DNA of 64,000 bases from Bacteroidales bacterium (GTDB lineage Bacteria; Bacteroidota; Bacteroidia; Bacteroidales; P3): NCBI GenBank assembly GCA_024400545.1, contig JAKSMO010000002.1, positions 1 to 64,000 on the forward strand, written 5' to 3'. A model generated the notes under the pieces. That model ran no database searches. It saw only the letters and a list, made by a program, of their open reading frames with translations, and had not been told where the DNA came from. Below, piece by piece: positions 1 through 8,364 of this stretch (position 1 is the stretch's first letter; every line of letters starts with the position of its first letter). A program made the translations under genes and the position numbers.

Positions 1-42
1 ACTCATCACTGATAACTCATCACTGATTATTTGAAAAAAAAA

Positions 43-74
43 TTTGGTGGATTCAAAATTTATTCGTAACTTTG
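43..74 (+). promoter_or_regulatory. Promoter of tRNA-Asn
   Basis: TTTG at 43-46, a 20-base spacer and TAACTTTG at 67-74 match the Bacteroidota sigma-ABfr consensus (TTTG, about 19-21 bases, TAnnTTTG). Transcription should begin near 80, about 28 bases ahead of the mature tRNA. Confidence 0.7.
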
Positions 75-107
75 CAATCGCTTTGAAAGGGTAAAGCAAA
101 CCAACAA

Positions 108-181
108 TCCTCAATAGCTCAGTTGGTTAGAGCACCTGACTGTTAATCAGGGGGTCGCAGGTTCAAGTCCTGCTTGGGGAG
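108..181 (+). tRNA. tRNA-Asn (GTT)
   Basis: A complete cloverleaf is readable. The acceptor stem is TCCTCAA against TTGGGGA with one T-G wobble, the D arm contains AGCTCAGTTGGTTAGAGC, the anticodon stem CCTGA/TCAGG closes a CTGTTAA loop with anticodon GTT, and the T arm contains GGTTCAAGTCC. The discriminator base is G and the CCA end is not encoded. A factor-independent terminator follows 11 bases later. Confidence 0.97.
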
Positions 182-191
182 CAAAAACAAG

Positions 192-219
192 AAAAGCCGC
201 ATAAAATGCGGCTTTTTTT
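192..219 (+). terminator. Terminator after tRNA-Asn
   Basis: AAAAGCCGCAT and ATGCGGCTTTT pair around a three-base loop, followed by a T run. It closes the single-tRNA transcript and also lies just past the 3' end of the minus-strand gene at 237-2573, so it may serve both strands. Confidence 0.85.
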
Positions 220-236
220 ATTGATAACAGTATTTT

Positions 237-2573
237 TTATTTCTTTTCGTTGAGCACTTCAATAACTCCACGACGCATGGTGCGGATATTCACTCCGTGG
301 GCTTTGAAAATGTAGTAATACGTGCCGCAACGTGACGGACTCCACCAGTCAGCTTCGGATGCTATATTCTGTATGTGATAAACGCGGGTACCGTAGCGGT
401 CGTAGATGCTGAGATCGTTGTATCTGAAACAGTTGTTCTCTATCAGTCCGCCAATCACGAATCTATCGTTCATGCCGTCGCCGTTGGGGGTGACCACATT
501 GGGGAAAGACAGCGAGGTGTCGCAGTGGTCGCCATTCCAGAAGATGTGGAGGTAGTAGTGGACAATGCTATCGCAGCCGGCTTCGTTGTAGGTTTGGTAG
601 AGGTAGTCGGCCACGGTGTCGGTGAATACGGTGTCAAAGGCAAACCAGGGCAGCTGTTCCTCCACGATGCTGTCGCGGATTTCCACCTCGGAAGAGGGGA
701 TGATATGGAGGGTGACGAAGATGAGGCTGTCCTCGCCGTGGATGCCCGTGTTTGTGCCGAGGTATCGGGTGCCGGCCTCCTGCATGGTGATGTTGCCGAT
801 GGTGAAGGGCAGCTCGCCCTGACAAATGTAGTGGTGCAGGGTGTCGTAGATATTGGGGTGGACGTAAAGGTGATAGGTGACTAAGCTGTCGCAGTCGAGT
901 GCGGGAGATGGGCAGATAATGACGGTGTCGGACACGGCCGAAGTGAACAGGTGACCGTTGTGGTAGTGTGGCAGCTGATTTTCAACGATAGTGTCGAAGA
1001 TGTTGCCAACAAAGGGCTCGAGCACTTGGATATAGACGGAGTCGGTCTGCTGGAGGAGGCATTGCACCGAGTCTTGGCCGGAGATATAGTACCAGCCAGA
1101 TTGGTTGGTATCGGTGGCGGTGATGGTAAAATTGTCACCAGGGTGCGCCACACGGAAGCCATTCGGCCCCGAGAGCACTAGGTTGTCCATGTATAGGTTG
1201 TCGAGGTGGAAACGGATTTGTCCACCCAGACAGTAGCTGGTGGTGTCCATGGCGAAGTTCAAGTGTGAGAGCGGCGCGTAGTTGGTTCGGCAGGTGGAGG
1301 TGGTGGAATAGCGATTGAAGTTGTAGGCCACAGATTCGTAGAAGGTGAAGAATCCGCTGGTGCATTTGATGTTTGAGATGTCGTTTGCCGTTGCGGAGGC
1401 ATAGTGTGCGTAGCAGCGTGTTGTGTCGCCAGGAACGGGACTGAACTCGGTGCTGGGCATGGGGGTGCCGTTGACGATGAAGTTGCCCGTATCGGCTGTA
1501 TTGGCAATGATGTAATAGCTGTAAGGACCAAAAATCAAGCTTGTGTTTCGGTCCACAAGGTCGGTGGTAACTTCCCTAGACCCATTACATTCTAGGCCAG
1601 GTAGGACAAAAGCGCCGTAGCCGTTGCTGAACCGAGAGAGCTGGTAGGCGCAGATGGGTTTGTCAGCGGTGATGCTATGGATGGGAGTGTATTGGGTCAG
1701 TGGTATGTCGGCATATTCGCCAAGGTTGAGCATAAAGGTGGTGTCTGGGTCGGTGACGTTCACCATGGTGGAATCCTGGCTGGCCGTGATGCAGGCGTAG
1801 TTGCTCTCAAATGGGGTCGGCGTAGTTTCGCCGATAGCCAAATATCGTGTGCTCCAAAGACTGAGGGGGACGATTTGATCGCCAACGAAGCTGGAATGGT
1901 TGGGGTGTATGAGCATGTCGGAGGTGCTAACGGCTATGGGATGGTTGGCGTGGATGCGGGTGTTGGTGAGTTTTCCTGTTGTGATTGTGTTGTCTGCCTT
2001 GATGTGGTAAACTTCGCCACGCTGGAGGGTGATGCTGAGAGTCTCGCCAGGTGCTGTGCTGTCGAGGAGTGCTACGGGGGCGGTGATTTGCACTTGGGTG
2101 TTGTCTCGCGTGGCAATGATTTCTGCTGCGTTGAGCGACTCGCCTACGCTGTTGAAAATGCTTTGTCCCGGAACAAGGAAGTCGTATCCCAGTGCGCTGC
2201 GGCCTTTCATGGTGATAATTTCCTGCTCGGGGATGCGGATGTGGTAGCAGCAATTGATCAGGCCGTTAGATGTGATGTGTATGCCATAGCGGCTGGGGCG
2301 AGATAAGGGCACCGTGTTGTACATATCCATAGGGTAAACCTGATGGCTGTTGCTGGCAAGATGGATAGTATCGGTAGTTGGGGTGGGGGCAAAACGTTCG
2401 ATGACGATGTCGGCAGATTCATCGTAAGTGTAGAAATATAATGCGTGGGATTTTTGGGGATTGGGTTCACAATCGGTGGCGGCTGGCGGTGCAAACCAGA
2501 ACTCTTTGTCTAGTTGCGCCATGCAAAGTACTGATTGCAATACAAGGCCTATGAATAATATATATTTTCTCAT
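237..2573 (-). CDS. Secreted CHU_C (T9SS type-B sorting) protein
   Basis: A 778-residue secreted protein. I start at the ATG at 2573, which gives a signal peptide (MRKYILFIGLVLQSVLCMAQ); an earlier in-frame start only adds a charged stretch. The N-terminal half has IgGFc-binding-like texture (EFWFAPP, YTYDESADIVIERF, repeated references to display of the protein in beta-rich strands). Two diverged copies of a module containing IVENQLP / IVEEQLP precede the tail. The last ~85 residues are a gliding-motility C-terminal domain: VVTPNGDGMNDRFVIGG, IYDRYG, then GTYYYIFKAHG and GVIEVL. Such tails direct export and cell-surface attachment through the type IX system. A close paralogue is at 19736-22162. 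The ligand or role is unknown. Confidence 0.85.
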   Translation of the reverse strand: MRKYILFIGLVLQSVLCMAQLDKEFWFAPPAATDCEPNPQKSHALYFYTYDESADIVIERFAPTPTTDTIHLASNSHQVYPMDMYNTVPLSRPSRYGIHITSNGLINCCYHIRIPEQEIITMKGRSALGYDFLVPGQSIFNSVGESLNAAEIIATRDNTQVQITAPVALLDSTAPGETLSITLQRGEVYHIKADNTITTGKLTNTRIHANHPIAVSTSDMLIHPNHSSFVGDQIVPLSLWSTRYLAIGETTPTPFESNYACITASQDSTMVNVTDPDTTFMLNLGEYADIPLTQYTPIHSITADKPICAYQLSRFSNGYGAFVLPGLECNGSREVTTDLVDRNTSLIFGPYSYYIIANTADTGNFIVNGTPMPSTEFSPVPGDTTRCYAHYASATANDISNIKCTSGFFTFYESVAYNFNRYSTTSTCRTNYAPLSHLNFAMDTTSYCLGGQIRFHLDNLYMDNLVLSGPNGFRVAHPGDNFTITATDTNQSGWYYISGQDSVQCLLQQTDSVYIQVLEPFVGNIFDTIVENQLPHYHNGHLFTSAVSDTVIICPSPALDCDSLVTYHLYVHPNIYDTLHHYICQGELPFTIGNITMQEAGTRYLGTNTGIHGEDSLIFVTLHIIPSSEVEIRDSIVEEQLPWFAFDTVFTDTVADYLYQTYNEAGCDSIVHYYLHIFWNGDHCDTSLSFPNVVTPNGDGMNDRFVIGGLIENNCFRYNDLSIYDRYGTRVYHIQNIASEADWWSPSRCGTYYYIFKAHGVNIRTMRRGVIEVLNEKK

Positions 2574-2617
2574 CACATAAAAACAACTGCATTTTTTTGT
2601 TTTTATTGTATAAAGAA

Positions 2618-2649
2618 TAAAAAAAGGAGGCACTTGGGATGTGCCTCCT
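2618..2649 (-). terminator. Terminator of the M16 peptidase gene
   Basis: On the minus strand AGGAGGCAC and GTGCCTCCT pair (2625-2633 with 2641-2649) around a seven-base loop and are followed by a run of Ts. It lies about 35 bases past the M16 stop codon and upstream of the next minus-strand gene. Confidence 0.85.
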
Positions 2650-2684
2650 CGGGGGATTTTGTAATGTAAATTGTTTTGCGTTCC

Positions 2685-5510
2685 TTATTCTGCAGGAGCA
2701 GCTTCGGGTTTCAGGTTGACGACAACGTAGTTCTTGAGGTTGATGAACTTCTTGGCCATCTTCTTGATATCCTTAGCGGAGACGGATTTCACGAGGGCAT
2801 CGTACTGGTCGATGTCGTCGCGGTTCTCGTTGTACATGTAGCTGCCCATGATCTGACCCATCCAGAAACCGTTGTTCTGGCGAGCGGTACCACGGTTGAT
2901 GATCATCTGCTCCTGAACCTTGTTGAGGGTAACGGCGTCGGGACCGTTTTTGAGGTAGCCATTGATGATGCTGAGAGCTGCGTCTTCGATAGCCTGGCTC
3001 ATTTCGGGGTTGCAGTTGATGTAGAACATCCAGGATACGGAGCCAGTGCCGTCGGGCTCGATGTCGTAAGAGATCTGAACGCTGGGGCTGTAGGTGCCGC
3101 CCATCTTCTCGCGGATAACTTCGAGAGCGGTGATTTCCATAGCGTCGCTGAGCTGGTTGACGATCATCTTGTCCTTCTTGTTGGACTTGAAGCCCTTGGT
3201 CTCACCGTACATGATCATGATGCCCTGGTTGTCGGTGCCCTTGCGAACCTCGGCATGCTGGATACCTTTGGCGAAGTCGGCGTGACGGTCTTTCCAGGTC
3301 TCGGCTTTCTGCTTGCCGTTGCAAGGCAGGTTGTTGAGGTACTTAGCGATGGTCTTCACGGCATCGTCGTTGACGTTACCAACAAAGAAGAAGGTCTGGT
3401 TGCTGGCGTCGCAGAAGCGCTCGCGGAAGATGTTGTATTCGCGGTCGAGGCTGAGGCTGTTGATCTGCTCTTCGGTGGGGAGCATGACAGTGCGCTTGTC
3501 GTTGGGGTAAGCCACTTCGCGGTATTTCAGCAAGAAAGCAACGCGGGGGTTGGAAGCCACGAACTTGAGCTGGTTGCGGAGGTTGTCCATATCGCGGTTG
3601 AAGGCATCGAGGTCCTTGCGGGGAGCCTCATAATAGAGATTGAGGAGCTGAAGCATAGTCTCGAGGTCTTTGGGCGAGCAGGAGCCGGAGAAGCCCTGGG
3701 TGTTTTCGGAGATGGAAGGAGTGATACCAACGGTCATACCCTTGAGTTTCTTGCTGAGGTCGTTGGAGCTGAAAGAGGAGATACCAGCATTGTCGATGAT
3801 GCCAGCAGCGCTCTGAGCAGCGTAAGCGTCGGCGTCCTCATAGAGGGAGCAGCCGCCCCAAGCGTAGGAGTTCATCTGGATTTCGTCTTCCTTGAGGTCG
3901 GTCTTCTTCACGATGAAGCGGATGCCGTTGGGGAGAGTGTATTCGGTGTAGCCGAGGGCCTTGTTCTCCTTGGTTACGTTGGCGGTAACTGCGGGGAGTT
4001 CCTTGGTCCAGAGGGGTTCGTCTTTGTAGGAGTCAACCCAGGGTTCGTAGTTGGCGGTGCGAGCGGTGTTGTAGATGTCAAGAATCTGCTGCTCGGTGGG
4101 GACTTTCACCTCGGGAGCCTGAAGTACATAGGTGAAGTTTTCTTCGGTGACCCAAGTCTTGATAAGAGCATTGCACTCTTCGAGGGTGATTTCGGGGATG
4201 AATTCCTTAGCATATTTGAACTCGGTCATGATGCCGGGGATAACTTCGCCCTCGAGGAAGTGGTTGGTGTATTCGCCAGCGAGGTTGTTGCTGTTGGTCT
4301 TGTTGGCTTCCTTGGCCATTTTGCGGTAGTGGTCGAGGATGTCTTCCTTAACGCGGTCGAGCTCGGTTTGGAGGAAACCGTGCTGCACAGCGCGGAAGAT
4401 TTCGGAGAGGACAACCTGGGTAGCCTCTTCGATGCGGCCTTCCTTAGGAGTGGCGTTGCCCATGAAGGCATCGTTTACACGGCCGATGAATCCACCGTAG
4501 CCGGCACCGGAGCTCATGAAGGGGCTCTCAGCTTTTTCGTTAAGTTCGTTGAAACGCTCGTCGAGCATGTTGCTCACCACGTTGCGGACCAAGCTGGCGC
4601 GATAGTCGCCAACAGTGCCATGAGCGGGTTTCTTATGCTTCCAGAACATCATGATGCTGGTGCTGGTAGCCTCTTTGTCGGTAGCGATAGCCACGAGGGG
4701 AGCTTTGTTGTCGGGGATGTCGAAAACGGGACGCTGTTTGGGGTTGACAGCTTTGGCGTGCTTGCCGAAGATGTCCTTCACGCGTGCTTCCATAGCATCT
4801 ACGTCGGCAATGTCGCCAACGATGATGACGGCCTGCATATCGGGACGATACCAGTCTTTGTAGAAGCGAACGATGTCGTTGCGTTTGAAGCCCATGATTA
4901 CGCTCTCGAGACCGATGGGGAGACGATAAGCATAGCGGCTGTTGTTGAGCATGATGGGCCAGGTTTTCTCGCGCAGACGCTCCTGGGCACCGAGGTTGCC
5001 ACGCCACTCTTCGTGGATGACACCGCGCTCGTCTTCAAGCTCCTGGGGGTCGAAGAGCAGACCGCCACACCAGCCATTGAGGATGGTGAGACCCATGGTA
5101 ACCATTTCGGGGTTATCGGCAGGCATATCAACATAATAGACGGTTTCGTCGAAGCTGGTGTAGGCGTTGATGCCACGACCGAACTCGATACCGTTTTTCT
5201 GCAGAGTGTCGATCATCTGGTTGTGAGGAAGACCCTCGATACCATTGAAGGCCATGTGCTCGCAGAAGTGAGCGAGACCACGCTGTGCCTCATCCTCAAG
5301 GATGGAGCCGGCATTGGTAACCATGCGGAACTGGATGCGGTTTTCGGGCATCTTGTTGGCACGGATGTAATAAGTAAGACCGTTGTCGAGGTGGCCGATG
5401 CGGACCTTCTTGTCCACGGGAACCTTGGCGGTAAGGTCGGTCTTCTTTTGTGCAAAAGTCATGCCGCCCAAGAGGGCTACGAGCATGAGCAGACTGAGAA
5501 GTTTTTTCAT
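2685..5510 (-). CDS. M16 family zinc metallopeptidase (pitrilysin/insulinase-like)
   Basis: A 941-residue exported protease. A signal peptide (MKKLLSLLMLVALLGGMTFA) is followed by the M16 catalytic domain with the inverted zinc motif HFCEH (H81, E84, H85) and the distal glutamate in ELEDERGVIHEE near residue 161. The length fits the two-halved M16B/C architecture: an active N-terminal half and an inactive C-terminal half beginning near KALGYTEYTLPNGIRF. Such enzymes degrade peptides within a clam-shell chamber, here in the periplasm or outer envelope. It is a single gene with its own terminator. The opposite strand is open for 957 codons, which is a codon-bias shadow. Substrate is not predictable. 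Confidence 0.93.
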   Translation of the reverse strand: MKKLLSLLMLVALLGGMTFAQKKTDLTAKVPVDKKVRIGHLDNGLTYYIRANKMPENRIQFRMVTNAGSILEDEAQRGLAHFCEHMAFNGIEGLPHNQMIDTLQKNGIEFGRGINAYTSFDETVYYVDMPADNPEMVTMGLTILNGWCGGLLFDPQELEDERGVIHEEWRGNLGAQERLREKTWPIMLNNSRYAYRLPIGLESVIMGFKRNDIVRFYKDWYRPDMQAVIIVGDIADVDAMEARVKDIFGKHAKAVNPKQRPVFDIPDNKAPLVAIATDKEATSTSIMMFWKHKKPAHGTVGDYRASLVRNVVSNMLDERFNELNEKAESPFMSSGAGYGGFIGRVNDAFMGNATPKEGRIEEATQVVLSEIFRAVQHGFLQTELDRVKEDILDHYRKMAKEANKTNSNNLAGEYTNHFLEGEVIPGIMTEFKYAKEFIPEITLEECNALIKTWVTEENFTYVLQAPEVKVPTEQQILDIYNTARTANYEPWVDSYKDEPLWTKELPAVTANVTKENKALGYTEYTLPNGIRFIVKKTDLKEDEIQMNSYAWGGCSLYEDADAYAAQSAAGIIDNAGISSFSSNDLSKKLKGMTVGITPSISENTQGFSGSCSPKDLETMLQLLNLYYEAPRKDLDAFNRDMDNLRNQLKFVASNPRVAFLLKYREVAYPNDKRTVMLPTEEQINSLSLDREYNIFRERFCDASNQTFFFVGNVNDDAVKTIAKYLNNLPCNGKQKAETWKDRHADFAKGIQHAEVRKGTDNQGIMIMYGETKGFKSNKKDKMIVNQLSDAMEITALEVIREKMGGTYSPSVQISYDIEPDGTGSVSWMFYINCNPEMSQAIEDAALSIINGYLKNGPDAVTLNKVQEQMIINRGTARQNNGFWMGQIMGSYMYNENRDDIDQYDALVKSVSAKDIKKMAKKFINLKNYVVVNLKPEAAPAE

Positions 5511-5562
5511 GTTTTGTTTGTTTTAAATTGTTATTTTGATAATTATTAGTTTTGAAGTTGGG

Positions 5563-5762
5563 GAGTTGAGGAAGTTGATGGAGTTTTGGAGTTGAGGAAG
5601 TTGATGGAGTTTAGAAGTTTATTGGTTTATTAGTTTATGAGTTTATTAGGTTTTGGAGTTGATGGAGTTTAGAAGTTTATTGGTTTATTAGTTTATAGGG
5701 TTGTTTCTTGTTTAATTGTTGGCGGCAGCCCACTCTACATTCTACACACTACATTCTACATT
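5563..5762. repeat. Short direct repeats upstream of the M16 gene
   Basis: A G/T-rich repeat patch. A 40-base unit is repeated exactly at 5599-5638 and 5657-5696, and a ~25-base unit containing GAGTTGAGGAAGTTGATGG is repeated at 5563-5587 and 5589-5613. The patch ends in TCTACA-type hexamer words (about 5735-5762), the same vocabulary as the arrays near 48.8 and 54.1-54.5 kb. No gene is seen in it. Confidence 0.85.
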
Positions 5763-5763
5763 C

Positions 5764-5979
5764 TTATATTTCTTCCGGGTCTGGTCGGTATTCCAATAGG
5801 TCGGAGGGCTGGCAGTCGAGCTCTTTGCAGATACGCTCCAACGTGCTGAATCGCACGGCTTTGGCCTTGCCGGTCTTGAAAATGGAGAGGTTGGCGGGAG
5901 TGAGTTCTACTCGCTCGGCAAGTTCGGTGAGCGAAATCTTGCGCTTGGCCATCATTACATCAAGGTTTACTACAATCAT
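5764..5979 (-). CDS. XRE family (YozG-like) transcriptional regulator
   Basis: A 71-residue single-domain helix-turn-helix protein: KISLTELAERVELTPANLSI is the HTH and FSTLERICKELDCQPSDLLEY the typical tail of the small Cro/CI-like YozG group. It follows the DUF2975 membrane gene by 15 bases on the same transcript. Across bacteria DUF2975 proteins are commonly paired with exactly this kind of small regulator, so the two probably work together, perhaps with the membrane protein controlling the regulator. Translation could also begin at either of the two internal Mets (residues 9-10). Confidence 0.88.
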   Translation of the reverse strand: MIVVNLDVMMAKRKISLTELAERVELTPANLSIFKTGKAKAVRFSTLERICKELDCQPSDLLEYRPDPEEI

Positions 5980-5994
5980 ATATCTCTCTTGGTG

Positions 5995-6672
5995 TTAGAT
6001 GGTTAATTCTTGTTCTTCCTGCATCTCGCGGCCGATGCGGATAATCTGTGAAAGGAAAATCACCGTCAACCCAAAGAACAAGCGGTTGAAATGGATGCCG
6101 AAGAACACCTCGGGCTGCCAAGCAGTGCCCTGGAGCAGATTGGCAGCAACCAGGCGCTCGATATAGCTGCGTGTGTCGATGCTGATGGACGACAAGATGA
6201 TGAGCAGGCCGATGACCAACAGCAGCGAGGTTTGCTTGGTGGGGAAAATGCGCCCCTGCTTGGTGCTACGATAGAACGACACAAGCACGATGACAACCAG
6301 CACGAATATAGCCAAAAAGCTCAGCAGCTCGAAGAACTGGAGATAGAAAGCCCATTTCAGCATGGGGTTGTTCTTCTCCTGATTCTCGGCGGGGTAGAAG
6401 TCCACCACATAATTCTTCACATGGGCTATAGCCGTGATGCTGTCGGCCGTGCCCTCGATAGTGTGCCTCTGATTATAGAGCTTCGGAGTGGCGTGCAGGT
6501 CGGTGATGGCGAATACAAAATCGCCATGAACCGCATTGTTGTTGTTCGGCAGGGAGATGGGGTCTTCTGCTGCAGAAATCACATTGCAGACAAAGAGGCC
6601 GAGGAACACCAAAAGGATTCCTGCGAAAAGGGAGTAGAGCAGCCGAATGCGCTTTATGTTATTGGTCTTCAT
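5995..6672 (-). CDS. DUF2975 domain membrane protein
   Basis: A 225-residue membrane protein with four likely TM segments: one near residues 10-33, then three between about 108 and 210 (FFELLSFLAIFVLVVIVLV, LLLVIGLLIILSS, LFFGLTVIFLSQIIRIG). A ~70-residue extracytoplasmic loop lies between TM1 and TM2. The layout and the C-terminal ...IIRIGREMQEEQEL fit DUF2975. It is first in a two-gene operon with the XRE regulator at 5764-5979 and has a clear minus-7 box at 6720-6727. Function of the family is unknown. Confidence 0.85.
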   Translation of the reverse strand: MKTNNIKRIRLLYSLFAGILLVFLGLFVCNVISAAEDPISLPNNNNAVHGDFVFAITDLHATPKLYNQRHTIEGTADSITAIAHVKNYVVDFYPAENQEKNNPMLKWAFYLQFFELLSFLAIFVLVVIVLVSFYRSTKQGRIFPTKQTSLLLVIGLLIILSSISIDTRSYIERLVAANLLQGTAWQPEVFFGIHFNRLFFGLTVIFLSQIIRIGREMQEEQELTI

Positions 6673-6719
6673 AACAATGCGATGATATTATTGTTGTTTT
6701 TTTTATTATTTAGATAGTG

Positions 6720-6727
6720 CAAAGATA
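6720..6727 (-). promoter_or_regulatory. Minus-7 box of the DUF2975-XRE operon
   Basis: TATCTTTG on the minus strand, about 48 bases upstream of the DUF2975 start. The interval 6728-7060 holds no gene that I can support. Confidence 0.6.
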
Positions 6728-7059
6728 CAACATTTTTTTGATATACGGATATTTTTTATTGAAAAACGATAATTTTTTCATGTTATTCAACCCATAGACA
6801 AGTCAAAAAGCCGACCATTGCACCAAAGAGTACAGCCTTCAAGGCTGGGCGAACAGACAATCTGCCACCAGACTTCTCTCAATTCCCCATTTAAAAATCA
6901 CCTTTCAAAAATCATCATTCAGAGTATTCGCAATACAACGAGAAAAGGCAACATGTGGGATGGATATGGGATTTGAAGTGAAGGTTCCTTGGTGGTGCGA
7001 GGGTGCTTATATCATTGAAAGCAGGGTAGATTTAAAAAGGTGAACTTGACAGGGGGCGA

Positions 7060-7105
7060 AAGAAAAGCAGCAACAAACGGAATGGGTATTGCCGCTTGTT
7101 GCTGC
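7060..7105 (-). terminator. Probable terminator of the aldo/keto reductase gene
   Basis: GCAGCAACAA (7067-7076) pairs perfectly with TTGTTGCTGC (7096-7105). On the minus strand the hairpin is followed by a T-rich tract interrupted by C. It lies just past the reductase stop codon. Confidence 0.6.
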
Positions 7106-7128
7106 CGAAGAAAGATATGACGAAGGGA

Positions 7129-8172
7129 TTAGTCCTCGGGATTGAGTTCGGCCTTGCGAGCCCAATGTTCCTTGAAATCCTCGTAGTTGCGCTTGAGGAG
7201 GTTGGGGGTGTCGAGGTTGTAGGGGCATTTTTTGCGGCACTGGCCACAGCCTATGCACTTCTCCACCTGCTCCATCTTTTCTTTAAACTCCTGAGTGAGA
7301 TAGACATTGTAGGGCGCACGGCGCAGGAAGAGGTACATACGGTTGCAACTCTCGATCTCGATGCCGGCAGGACAGGGCTGACAATAGGCACAGCCGCGGC
7401 AGAAATCGCCACTGAGCTCTTTGCGGTCGTTTTCGATGCGCTCCATCATCTCTGGGGTAAGGGTGGGAGGATTATCCATGAAGGAGATAAACTCGTCGAG
7501 CTCGCTCTCACGCTGGATGCCCCAAATAGGCTCGACATGGGCAAACTGAGGCTGGGCCAGATAAGCATAGGCCGTGGCTGCGTGGTTGATGAGGCCGCCA
7601 GCAAGGCCTTTCATGGCAATGAATCCGATATTTTTCTCGCCACACTGACGAACGAGATTGAGCTCGACATCAGAAGCGAGATAAGAGAATGGGAACTGGA
7701 GGGTTTCGTAAAATCCGCAATCGATAGCCTCCTGGGCCACTGCCACACGGTGGTTGGTGATGCCGATATGGCGAACCTTGCCCTGCTGCTGGGCTTCGAG
7801 CATGGCTTCGTAGAGGCCGGTTCCGTCGCCGGGCTTGGGACAGAATGCGGGATTGTGGAACTGGTAGAGATCGATATAGTCGGTACGCATAAGTCGTAAC
7901 GAGGTTTCGAGGTCTTTCCAGAAGTTCTCGACAGTGGTGGCACCCGTTTTGGTGCTAATAATCACTTTGTCGCGACGGTCGTGGAGTGCGGCGCCAATCT
8001 TCTCTTCGCTATCGGTGTAGAAACGAGCGGTGTCGAAATAATACATGCCGTGATCCAAGGCTTTTTGTAACAGATATACAGTATCTTGGAGAGAGATGCG
8101 CTGAATGGGGAGTGCACCAAAACCGTTTTTGGGGACTACGAGTCCGGATTTGCCTAAAGTGACTGTGTGCAT
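7129..8172 (-). CDS. Aldo/keto reductase with C-terminal 2x[4Fe-4S] ferredoxin domain
   Basis: A 347-residue cytosolic oxidoreductase. The N-terminal (beta/alpha)8 aldo/keto reductase domain shows GMYYFDTARFYTDSEEKIG (active-site Asp and Tyr), the lysine in ISTKTG and the histidine in LYQFHNP. After about residue 255 comes a bacterial ferredoxin-type domain with two cysteine clusters: CRGCAYCQPCP and CIGCGQCRKKCP. Bacteroidota and clostridia carry many of these fused reductases; the electron donor may be ferredoxin rather than NADPH alone, and substrates are mostly unknown. Single gene with a promoter box at 8199-8206. Confidence 0.9.
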   Translation of the reverse strand: MHTVTLGKSGLVVPKNGFGALPIQRISLQDTVYLLQKALDHGMYYFDTARFYTDSEEKIGAALHDRRDKVIISTKTGATTVENFWKDLETSLRLMRTDYIDLYQFHNPAFCPKPGDGTGLYEAMLEAQQQGKVRHIGITNHRVAVAQEAIDCGFYETLQFPFSYLASDVELNLVRQCGEKNIGFIAMKGLAGGLINHAATAYAYLAQPQFAHVEPIWGIQRESELDEFISFMDNPPTLTPEMMERIENDRKELSGDFCRGCAYCQPCPAGIEIESCNRMYLFLRRAPYNVYLTQEFKEKMEQVEKCIGCGQCRKKCPYNLDTPNLLKRNYEDFKEHWARKAELNPED

Positions 8173-8198
8173 AATAATATCGTATTATTTATTTTTTG

Positions 8199-8206
8199 CA
8201 AAGATA
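8199..8206 (-). promoter_or_regulatory. Minus-7 box of the aldo/keto reductase gene
   Basis: TATCTTTG on the minus strand followed by GC, 27 bases upstream of the reductase ATG, giving a short leader. Confidence 0.65.
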
Positions 8207-8295
8207 CGAATATTTTTTGGAATGGCGAGAATAATTTACAAAGGTCACCCTGTCCGACGTGCTGCGGATGATACGTTGCTGCAACAATGCGAAAT

Positions 8296-8326
8296 AAAAA
8301 CCGGTGGAGGACGAGTCCTCCACCGG
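8296..8326 (-). terminator. Terminator of the MFS transporter gene
   Basis: CCGGTGGAGGA pairs with TCCTCCACCGG (8301-8326) around a short loop. On the minus strand it is followed by a T run. It is 39 bases past the transporter stop codon. Confidence 0.85.
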
Positions 8327-8364
8327 GGAAAAAATAAAAAAAATTAAAAAAAATGGTCAACTTT

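Noticed and set aside
2676..5549. Open frame of 957 codons antisense to the M16 peptidase
   Set aside because: It mirrors the codon bias of the real gene, encodes a Val/Glu/Asp-rich protein without a domain, and the opposite strand has a signal peptide and HxxEH zinc motif.
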